From contig OZ005648.1 in assembly GCA_963930645.1 (NCBI GenBank), forward strand, positions 1,364,001-1,428,000: a stretch of DNA of 64,000 nt. The letters are read 5' to 3'. The DNA is from Salticus scenicus (lineage: Eukaryota > Arthropoda > Arachnida > Araneae > Salticidae). Position 1 is the first letter of the stretch, and every line of letters starts with the position of its first letter. A program made the position numbers and the translations under genes. Positions 54,605 through 64,000 of the stretch are shown here, one piece after another. A model generated the notes under the pieces. The model was not told the origin of the DNA. It ran no database searches and worked only from the letters and a program-made list of their open reading frames with translations.

Positions 54605-57434
54605 AATGCATTTACTACCCATAGCTTCTGATAACAACAAAAACACGTTTCTTGTATGTACCCAAAATAGTTTTATATTAAATAAAAGCATTAAATCGTT
54701 ATTTAAACAATTTATTGAGAAGTCCATTAAAATCTTGTGACAATTAATAAGCTATATAATTGTCTTAAGAATAGATGTTCTTGTAGTTAAGTTGTTAATA
54801 ACATACACACATCTGATTTAATCTTTTATTAAATCAACTATGTATATATAATAATAAATGATTGCATTTGTTTTACTGTATTTTTAAATTTCTTAGTGAT
54901 ATTGTATAACATCCGTTTCTTATAAATTAAATTATTAAGAGAAGCTCCATGAATAAGTTTTCGTTTCTTCTGTGATTAATCGAGCATTCCTCGCTGTTGA
55001 TCATTCCGATTATGACACGCCAGCTGTCAGATAACTAAGTTAGGAAAAATAACATTCAGAAAATACAAAACCTGATACTTACAAATTTTTTCTATGCGTT
55101 GATTAAAAATTCAATCGAAAAAGTACGCATCATAACAAGTCAGAATAAATTATACATGCATGCTGATTTTTTCTTGCAAGGATATACTTTGGTATTTGAA
55201 GCATCAAGAACTTTGAGATATGTAAGGTATGTATTTAAAAAAAAAAAAAAAAAAAAAGTAAATAAATAAACAAAAACATAAATAAAATGAAATGAAATGA
55301 AAAATGATAAAAATATTGAATTAAAAAGTGGTTTTGCTTTTAATAAAATATTCTATTTTTAGATAAAGCCAATGCCATTGTTGAGACAATGCCAAAATAT
55401 AAATACTTTCATCATCTTTTTTGTTTAACACGTTCTATGTAAAATACACGCTCCAGAAAGAGAAGATGTGGTAGATAAAGAATTTTTTGGTAAAATTTTT
55501 GAAATTGAGCTTTTGTCACAATTACGCGATTTGAGACACCCTGAATCCGAAAATCAAATATTTAGCAGCTAGTTTGTGCGTGTGTCTCTAAGCACGTAAG
55601 TCTGTTATCAGAAAAATTTACAAACAAATACATACCGTAAGCCTATACTCGGTATTCTAATTTTAAATCTGTATCCCATGAGCCTGTCATATAAAAACTT
55701 TATTGAAATCAGACAAATGGTTTGCATACAAAATTATTAAAATACGCTAAACCTTTTGTTGATACATTTTGACATATGTTTAGAATAAACAAAATGCCAT
55801 TAATTTATATTTTTTGTATGCATAAAAACGTGTTTCACATAGGATATGATAGGAACTTCATCCGTCTTTCGTTTACAGGGCCATACAAACGGATTGTAAA
55901 AAATTGGGAGCACATTTCAGGTTGCGATATGAATTTCTCTTTGCAATAAATTTAAGTACACTATCTGTTTTTTGCGTATTCAGTGTACAGTAATATACAG
56001 GACTCATTTAGAGAATAAAATAAGTTTCAATGAATGGTGTAGGGTAGTGTAGTTCACTTAATATATATATATATATATACATAAATTGAATAACAACCTA
56101 AAATATTTTATGAATGCAAGATTAATATTTAAACGCGGGATTGATGGACTTAATCAGAAATGTATGTTAAATGAAACTGTGTGTTCTAAAACTATTTTGA
56201 CCTGTTGGTACCTCATATCTTACGCCTTAAACTGTAATAATAAATCTGTCTTAATGTGAGGTAAGTGAAAAGAGTGTGGGTGGAACAACAAATTATTTTG
56301 TTTATAACTTTTCATGTCTGGCCTCCGCATACACTTTCGTTAACATACCTGTGTGTTTTGAACACTTTGAGATCGTCTTTGATCCCAAGGAGACGGTGTA
56401 CATTATAAAGCTCTCAAAGTTTTTCCATATACAAGAGTATTGGATTCGTGAAAATTTTCAATTTCTGATTTACGCTGGATTCTGGCATCGACATTATCAG
56501 TTTTTGACATACGTTTTCAGATGTTACTGACACGAGAAATTTTTTTTAGAAAATGTCTGTCTCTCTGTATCTGTATTACCAAAATTTCGTAGGCACGAAA
56601 TAATGGACGGAATGCCACATGATATTACACTTGGTTGAACTTCGGCATAAATTGGTGCTGATTAGATTTTGATATATGTCACGTTTCAGGTGGCACTGAT
56701 ATGTCGCAATTCCTTCGTCCATAAAATGCAAGTGAACATAATGTATTATTTTATAAGGCCATTATAAAAAACTGTGCTGATTCAATTACAGTGCATAACG
56801 GGCGATAGGTTACGCTGCTATATTTCAGTTTTTCCCCGTTTAGGGAAGGCTATATCTACTTCTATAGCATATGAATGGACTAAACTTGGTGTGTGAAATG
56901 GCCTTTATTAAAATTATGGTAACTTAATCTGGGTGTATATCGGCCGACGAATGACGCTGCTTTTGCTCATTTTCTTCAATTTTCCTTATGGATATATACT
57001 AGCTTCTAGAAAAGGATTTAAAAGAGAATTTTAGCTCACATTAAGTATAAAAAAAAAAGCTTCATATAAAAGTAAAATCTAAAATATTGAAGATTATTAA
57101 TCTATTATTATTATTGAAGACTGTTAATCTATTATATTTGAAGATAATGCATTTTTCTTCTTTGTAAAATACAATGACATTAAGCTTTTTGTTATAACAA
57201 AATAATATCTTCAGGAGACATGTATGGTCTAATAGTCAAAGTATATATACCAAATCTTTTCCAGTGAAAGTTGTGTTATATATAAAGAGAAAATATTTAA
57301 GAATTCGACAGACATGCCAGGAGATCGCTTTAGTTTACGTCCTCATTTTCATGTTTTATTCCCCTTTTATTGTTGATTTATATAAATATTAAGTGATAAA
57401 TAATAATATTTGGAACAATTTTCTCCACATTTAG
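54605..57434 (+). other. AK8: AK8-like intron with repeat fragments
   Basis: AT-rich intron; TA tract near 56063-56080. About 56430-57000 is a single-arm relative of the 23515-25850 palindrome (ATTGGATTCGTGAAAATTTT, GGAAGGCTATATCT). 55480-55620 resembles sequence near 23230-23400. No LID-encoding exon was found. Confidence 0.6.
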
Positions 57435-57554
57435 ATATGTCAGATGAAGTACAAGAATACCTCGTCCATGAAATATTAATTTTAGACCTTCATCGCAATA
57501 GCTATGTGAAAAAATTCATCGTCAACGGCGATATCAGTGAAGTCGTGGGAAACG
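57435..57554 (+). CDS. AK8: AK8-like exon (end of unit 1 and linker)
   Basis: 120 bp, acceptor CCACATTTAG, donor GTAATTT. Reads DMSDEVQEYLVHEILILDLH, then RNSYVKKFIVNGDISEVVGN. This matches the closing helix and strand of the first AK8 unit (pattern EYHRNI...K.I..D). It begins two bases into its first codon and ends one base into a codon. Joined to the exon at 52518 it forms an open frame. Confidence 0.8.
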
Positions 57555-57788
57555 GTAATTTGCTTTTTTAGTTTTCTTAAAGTTGAAATTGAAATAAAAA
57601 TAAAGCAGAAAATAAAATTCTAATGATGCTTTTTTTTTTTTTTTTTTTTTTTGTAAATGTTTCAAACAATACAATAATGTTTAAAAATCTTTTTGTATGC
57701 TTTATTGAATTTAAAAAATATTCTTGTTGTTGTTGTTATTGGTGTTTAATAAAATGTTATGGGTGTTTAATAAATATTTATTTTATAG

Positions 57789-57920
57789 TTTTGGATTTTG
57801 TTCGTTCGAAGAAACAACCTGCTATGCCTTATTTGCCAAGAGTGCTGCTTCTAGGACCGTACGGAAGCGGCCGTAAGACTGTAGCAAGAAAATTAGCTGA
57901 GAAGTATAACTTAGTTGAAG
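57789..57920 (+). CDS. AK8: AK8-like exon with second P-loop
   Basis: 132 bp, acceptor TTTTATAG, donor GTAAAT. Reads VLDFVRSKKQPAMPYLPRVL, then LLGPYGSGRKTVARKLAEKY and NLVE. The segment PRVLLLGP.GSG with AEKY.LV is a close match to the start of the second AK8 unit. The P-loop GPYGSGRKT has R at the lysine position, followed by K. Phase matches the exons on both sides. Confidence 0.92.
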
Positions 57921-58553
57921 GTAAATTTGCATTTCGATACAAAATTATTAAAAAATTTTGATTTGGAAGGTAATTTTGTTTTAGATTATAATAGTACTGT
58001 ACGTTCGAAATAATAACGCACTGAGAACAGTTTCAAAATGCGTTCTATATTGTTATGAAAGCTACTCTGAAATACTTTGGCAAAGTATATAACATTTTTA
58101 TGATACTAAACTTTTTCCAATCAAAAGATTCCTACAAATATAAAATTCAAAATACCTTTATACAACATTAAAAACATGTATACATGAAAGTAAAACGTAG
58201 AATGGAACAATTCATTTATTTTTATTTCAGGACAAGATCAAGTATGGAAAAAAAAAAAAAAAAAACGCTATATTAAAAATACATCTACATGATTAAGAAA
58301 AATTATTTTGTCATGTATTACCGAAACCCAAATTCATTCTATTTTCAGCTCTTTGGAAAAGGCTTTGTATTCGTCGAAAATACCGCAAAATTCTGAAATT
58401 CTTAAATATGTATGACATTTTTAAAAACTAAAAACAAAAATTAATTTTGGTCGATGCTTTGGGAGACAAATTTCATGAGGTTTAAATACATATATAACAG
58501 GATGTTATGTGAACGTATATTTAAATTTTTTTTTGCACGAAGAAAATTTGCAA
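57921..58553 (+). other. AK8: AK8-like intron segment
   Basis: AT-rich; poly-A at about 58247-58265; no other feature seen. Confidence 0.6.
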
Positions 58554-58992
58554 TTAACGGCCCTCTTCACTTACCGTCGCCGGAAGCCCGAGCCAATGTT
58601 ATTCTACGGGGAAATTTTCTTTACAAATAACTTATTAACTAATACATATTTTTAAATTCTGTTTTCACATTCAGAAAATTTCCAATTGTTAAATTGACGG
58701 ACCTTTTATAAAATGTATTTTTTTAATTTTTAGTATTTTATTTTGAAATTGCAAAATGAAAAAAAAATCACATATTGAAAATTCGTGTTTTGCAGCTTCA
58801 AATTAAAATATAAAAAAATTATAAAAACAATTTTTTAAAAAAGGTCCGTCAATTTAACAGCTGGAAATTTTCAGAATGTGAAAACAGAATTTTAAAATAT
58901 GTATTAGTTAATAAGTTATTTGTAAAGAAAAATTTCCCATAGGATAACATTAGCTTCGGCTTCCGGCGGCGGTGAGTGAAGAGGTCCCTTAA
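58554..58992. mobile_element. TTAA-flanked foldback MITE, copy 2
   Basis: TTAACGGCCCTCTTCACTTA on the left and GAGTGAAGAGGTCCCTTAA on the right; same arms as 45710-46152. Two copies of this family lie in introns of the same gene. Confidence 0.75.
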
Positions 58993-59256
58993 GATTTGCA
59001 GTTATGCACTTCTGCATTGAGAAAATTAAGTTAAGAATGGTCTAATATGCTAAATTTAATGAGTCAGGTGTGGGCATTGAACACATAAATATTAATAAGA
59101 GTAAGTTTTAACATTTTGCAATTATAAATTAGTTTCATGTTAGTAAATATCCTTCATTAATTAAATTTTTTTTCAAATATACATGAAAATATCTGTAGTT
59201 TAACCTGTTGTTTAATCTACCTGGAATTTATTTGGATATTACATTAATATTTGCAG

Positions 59257-59346
59257 TAAATTTTCAAGAAGAATTGCGAAAAGCAGCTGTAAAAAATTCC
59301 CCCGTGAAAGAAAAGATCTGCCAAATCCTGCAATCATCATCTCCTA
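59257..59346 (+). CDS. AK8: AK8-like exon (unit 2, NMP-binding region start)
   Basis: 90 bp, acceptor ATTTGCAG, donor GTAAG. Reads VNFQEELRKAAVKNSPVKEK, then ICQILQSSSP. It follows the P-loop helix as in AK8 (LV...LLKEAV). It ends one base into a codon, so at least one more exon is expected, but none was found before the minisatellite at 61318. Confidence 0.8.
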
Positions 59347-61131
59347 GTAAGTATATTTAAACAATTATGCACGATGTATTAATCCTAGTATTTTACCATT
59401 TTTTTATTAACTTCTATTCTTGTTTGTTTGTGTGTTTGTTTGTCCGGTACAAATCTTGCAATCTATTTTTAACTAACTTCCCTACTAGTTAGACATTTGA
59501 AACTTTCACTGTAGCTCAGAACCCGGTGACAACACAATACTTCGAAGTCAGATTTTCGAGTTTTCGAATAGTTTTCTTTTAATTAATTAAAATGTGAAAA
59601 TGATAAGCTCCTAATAGCAATAAAAATAGTCATTAAAATATTAGCTATAGTTTAATTGTTGCCAAAAAAAAAATTACGAGTTAATTTTCTTTCGATCTAA
59701 AAATAAATACATTTAATTAAACGTGAGCGTTAAAAAATTGTAAAAATTTAAATGACGCATCTGGCAAAAATGGACGTCATTATCATTTTAAAGATTTTCT
59801 ACACATCGATAAAGTGCTAATGTAGTTCATGATGCAAATATGTGTTGTTCTGAAAAATTAATATTTTATTTTTAAAACCAATGTTTTTTTTTAAATTTAA
59901 ATTTCCCATAACTGTTTAACCAATCCCATTAGAACGTCCATCGTCTTTGGAATATCTATAATAAGGATTTTCTCTCCAAAAGTCACCAAAGAAGTCGCCA
60001 AGGGGGAAAAGTGGCCAAGTTTGGTGCCAAATCCATTACCTGCCTATTGGAGCTTTTTAATGCGTTTTAAAGGGAAACTTAAGCTATTTTAACGCGAAAA
60101 AGAGCTGGAAATTCAGAAAATTGACATTTTATCAACTTACTCAGTCTCTTTGAAAGAATATTTACAAAAATAAATACAATTATTTACAATTTCGTAACAA
60201 TGCGCATTGATAAACTGCTAATGTAGTTAGTTCTATAGCTATGATTCAACAGAAAATTTAAAAACATGGTTTATAAAAAGTTTTTTTTTTTAAATCTTAT
60301 AATTATTTTAAAATAATTAACAGCAACATAGAGTGAACAACAGCATAGATATTGTGATGCTCAGTGTAATTAACTTAAAAAACATAGGAATTGTAGTCTA
60401 AAAGTTTACAGAAACATTTAAATTACCTGAATAATAACAGATACGATTTTAAAATTACCGAATCCTATTGAAAGGAAAAAAAAAAGACGTGTGGAAGTTA
60501 TTAGAATAATTGATAATTTTTACTTTACTCTTATAATATAATAACTAGTGTTCTCTAACCCCTGCTCGCTCCGCTCACCTACACCCGACTTGCTTCACTT
60601 ATTAACCATTGCGGGGCTCTACCCGCCTATTCGCTGCTTAACCATTCCTGAATAGGAGTATTAATCGTGCACAACAAACGACAAAAGGAGAAAAGTATTA
60701 TAGGAATTCTCATATCCAATGGTAAATTGAAATACATAATATTTAATACTACACATTTTTTAAAATGAAATATGTTTAAAATCAGTAATTGTTTTTAGGA
60801 TAGATAGAAATACGAAATATCTAGACCATTTTGAGCTACAACTTTAGTGTATGACTCCCTTGGCGACTTCTAAATTTTTGTCACTATTTAGCGATGATAT
60901 TTTTTTTTTTTGTGTAATTGCATTGTTTAAAAAAAAAAAATCTAGTATCTACTTTTTCTAATGCTTGTACTTTTTAGTATTGAATTTTTTAGTTAATTTA
61001 GGGCAGTATATAATAGCGTGTCTATATATTTTTAATGTATAGCTGATAATAATTTTTAATGTTCGAAGATATCTGAAAAGAATAAAAGTTGATTATTAAT
61101 ATTATTATTTTAAGTAAATGGCAAAAACCTT
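59347..61131 (+). other. AK8: AK8-like intron with repeat pieces
   Basis: 59470-59530 is a diverged unit of the 1291-2318 repeat (TTTTTAACTAACTTCCCTAC). About 60835-60900 resembles the foldback B/C arms. 60555-60650 is a GC-richer CTGCTCGCTCCGCTCACCTA patch. No exon recognised. Confidence 0.5.
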
Positions 61132-61272
61132 ACTTTGCCAACGAATGTTATCTGAGAAATGCCTAGCTGGTAATCAGCCAGAGTAGCTCGAAGGTTTAAG
61201 CATCAGCACATAAAGCGGAAGGCCTGGGTTCGATACCTGGCTATGGTATTTTTCACATAGTTGGTATAAAAA
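61132..61272 (+). mobile_element. tRNA-derived SINE, copy 2
   Basis: Homologous to 4547-4690 over its full length, including the non-tRNA flanks. The tRNA-like part is 61177-61248, with A box TAGCTCGAAGGTTTAAGC and T-arm CTGGGTTCGATACCTGG. More decayed than copy 1. Confidence 0.6.
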
Positions 61273-61317
61273 ACCAGCCTTCCACTCAATAATTTTCTGA
61301 AATAAACTTTCAGGCTT

Positions 61318-64000
61318 GATGAATAAATTTCTAAATTAAAGTAAACAAAGACTTTAAATGTGAACAAAGACATAAATGTAAAGAAAGACTCTAAATGTAA
61401 ACATACTAAATATAAACAAAGTCTACAAAGGTAAACAAATACTCTAAATGTAAACAAAGACTACAAACGTAAACAAAGATTCTAAATGCAAATAAATACT
61501 AGAAATGTGAACAACGACTCTAAATGTAAACAAAGACTACAAATATAAACAAAGACTCCAAATGTAAACAAAGTCTACAAATGTAAACAAAGACTCTAAA
61601 TGTTCACAAAGACTACAAATGTAAACAAAGGCTACAAGTGTAAACAAAAATTCTAAATGCTAATAAATTCTAGAAATGTAAACAACGACTCTAAATGTAA
61701 ACACTCAAAATGTAAACAAAGACTACAAATATAAACAAAGAATCTAAATGTAAACAAGACTCTAAATGTAAACAAAGACTACAAATGTAAACAAAGACTA
61801 CAAGTGTAAACAAATACCATAAATGTTATCAAAGTACACAAATGTAAAGGAAGATTACAAATGTAAACAAAGACTACAAAAGTAAAAAAGACTATAAATG
61901 CAAACAAAGAGTACAAATGTAAACAAAGACTACAAATGCAAACAAACTCTAAATGTAAACGAAGAATACAAATGGAAACAGACACAAAATGTAAACAAAG
62001 ACTACAAATGTAAACAAAGACTAAATGTAAAAAAGAATCTATATGTAAACAAAGGTTACAAAGGTAATCAAAGACTACAAATGCAAACAAATTCTAAATG
62101 TAAACAAAGAATACAAAGGTAAACAGATTCTCAATGTACACAAAGACTATAAATTTAAACAAAGAGTACAAATGTAAACAGACTCTAAATGTAAACATAG
62201 AGTATGCAAACAAACTCTAAATGTAAACAAAGAATACAAATGTAAACAGACTCTAAATGTAAACAAAGACTATAAAGTTAAACAAAGACTCAAAATGCAA
62301 ACAGACTACAAATGTAAACAAAGATTCAAAATGCAAACACACTACAAATGTAAACAAAGACTACAAATGTGAGCAAAGACTAAATATAAACAAAGACTAC
62401 AAATATAAACAGTCTACAAATATAATCAAAGATTCTAAAAGTAAACAAAGACTAGAAATTTAAACAGACCTCAAATGTAAACAAAGACTCTAAATGTAAA
62501 CAGACTACAAATGTAAACACAGACTCTAAATGCAGAGAATCCAAATGTAAACAAAGACTCCAAATGCAGAGACTCCAAATGTAAACAAAGACTCTAAATT
62601 AAAAAAAGACTAAATATAAAAAAAACTCTAAGTGTAAACAAAGACTATAGATGTAAACAGACTCTAAATGTAAACAAAGACACAATTGAAAACAAAGACT
62701 ACAAATGTAAACAAAGACTCTAAATGTAAAGAAGCCTACAGCTGTAAACAAATGCAATCAAAGACTGGAAATGTAAACAGACTCTAAATGTAAACAAAGA
62801 CTACAAATGAAAAGAAAGACTTTAAATTAAAAAAAACTCTATAAACAAAGACTCTAAATGTAAAAAAAAATTACAAATGCAAACAAAGACTCAAAATGCA
62901 AACAGATTACGAATGTAAACAAAGACTACACATGTGAGCAATAACTAAATGAAACAACGACTACAAATGTAAACAGTCTACAATTATAATCAAAGATTCT
63001 AAAATAAACAAAGACTAGAAATATAAACAGACTTTAAATGTAAACAAAGATTACAAATGTAAACAAATATTCTAAATGCAAATAAATACTAGAAATGTGA
63101 AGAACGACTCTGTGTAGAACGACTCTAAGACTTTGTGTAAACAAAGACTCTAAATGCAACAAAGACTCTAAATGTACACAAAGACTACGAATGTAAACAA
63201 AGACTACAAATGTAAACAATCCCTACAAGTGTAAACAAATACTCTAAATGTTATCAAAGACTACAAATGTAAACAAAGAGTAAATGTAAACAAAGTTTAC
63301 AAATGTAATCAAAGACTACAAATGTAAAGGAAGATTACAAATGTAAACAAAGGCTCTAAATGCAGACAAAGTGTACAAATGTAAACAAAGACTACAATTG
63401 CAAACAAACTCTAAATGTAAACAATGATTACAATTGTAATCAAAGACTAAATGTAAAAAAAGACTCTAATTGTAAACAAAGGTTACAAAGATAATCAAAG
63501 ATTACAAATGTATACAAAGACTACAAATGCAAAGATCTAAATGTAAACAAAGAATACAAATGTAAACAGACTCTCAATATAAACAAGGACTGTAAATGTA
63601 AACAAAGATTACAAATGTAAACAAAGACTCCAAATGTAAACAAAGAATACAAATGTAAACAAAGACTAAATGTAAACAACGACTCTAAATGTAAGCAAAG
63701 ACAACAAATGTAAACGGACTGTTAATGAAAACTAAGACTACAAATGTAAAGAAAGACTCAAAATGCAAACAGACTACAAATGTAAACAAAGCGAACAAAT
63801 GTAAACAAAGACTAAATGGAAACAAAGACTACAAATGTAAACAAAGACTAAATGTAAAAAAAGACTCTAATTGTAAACAAAGGTTACAAAGATAATTAAA
63901 GATTACAATGTATACAAAGACTACAAATGCAAACAAGTTCTAAATGTAAACAAAGAATACAAATGTAAACAGACTCTCAATGTAAACAAGGATTGTAAAT
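61318..64000. repeat. 19-bp minisatellite, at least 2.7 kb
   Basis: Well over a hundred units of the form AAATGTAAACAAAGACTCT or AAATGTAAACAAAGACTAC, 19 bp each, with frequent short deletions (dropping AAAGAC) and substitutions. It runs to the window edge, so the true length is unknown. Open frames in it on either strand are periodic artefacts. It presumably lies in an AK8-like intron or just downstream of that gene. Confidence 0.92.

Noticed and set aside
55363..55439. Candidate extra AK8-like exon after TTTTTAG
   Set aside because: The open stretch does not resemble the LID and its phase does not fit the next exon.
56276..56530. 84-codon ORF containing DPKETVY, superficially like a LID motif
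   Set aside because: It overlaps a repeat related to the 23.5-25.8-kb palindrome and has no matching splice phase.
61203..63219. Open frames of 60-103 codons in the 61-63-kb array
   Set aside because: Periodic reading of the 19-bp minisatellite.
61318..64000. CRISPR-like array
   Set aside because: Units are contiguous 19-mers without unique spacers, in a eukaryotic genome.

Overview
This window looks like nuclear DNA of a metazoan, most likely an arthropod and plausibly a spider or another chelicerate. The basis is two interrupted host genes with canonical GT/AG introns, strongly AT-rich non-coding DNA, very large TE-filled introns, and a repeat mix (Tc1/mariner, hAT, piggyBac-like, Penelope-like, a Ty3/gypsy element, tRNA-headed SINEs). 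The lineage call is inference. Nothing prokaryotic, organellar or CRISPR-like is present.

Host genes, both on the + strand. (1) The 3' part of SEC22, an ER-Golgi R-SNARE, in two exons (4073-4219 and 14071-14219) separated by a 9.85 kb intron; the longin-domain exons lie upstream of the window. (2) Seven consecutive exons (39936-59346) of an adenylate kinase 8 (AK8)-like gene, with both kinase-like units represented. Every junction is phase compatible. Both P-loops lack the usual lysine and the first LID segment was not found. The start and the 3' end of the gene lie in unrecognised exons or outside the window.

Mobile DNA fills the rest. The standout is a complete, apparently very young LTR retrotransposon (27902-35054): two 785-bp LTRs that read as identical, a 4-bp target duplication GTCG, and one intact 1470-codon ORF. 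Its domain order is gag (SCAN-like capsid, zinc knuckle) - protease - integrase - reverse transcriptase - RNase H. Integrase therefore precedes RT, as in the Gmr1-like group of Ty3/gypsy elements. It sits in a decayed satellite-like array (26270-27901 and 35055-35790).

Three Penelope-like (PLE) foldback relics carry hammerhead-ribozyme-like motifs with palindromic stem III, and two GIY-YIG endonuclease relics are present (minus strand near 16.4-16.7 kb, plus strand 54.1-54.36 kb). Non-autonomous DNA elements with readable ends include hAT (5116-5347, 44112-44321), TTAA-flanked piggyBac-like (3430-3955, 6518-6739, 45710-46152, 58554-58992), a Tc1/mariner-type MITE family (18775, 42727, 47170, plus a half copy at 17679), a pogo-like MITE (50462-50650) and a ~558-bp TIR element with a 10-bp flanking duplication (21080-21637). 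There is also a broken Tc1/mariner-superfamily transposase (40974-41953), a non-LTR retrotransposon relic (51845-52100, minus), a 2.3-kb giant palindrome (23515-25850), and a 19-bp minisatellite filling 61318 to the window end.

Layout: 1-14.2 kb SEC22 3' end and introns; 14.2-39.9 kb intergenic, TE and satellite rich; 39.9-64 kb AK8-like gene with TE-loaded introns. Domain calls come from reading translations against remembered family patterns; no database search was run.
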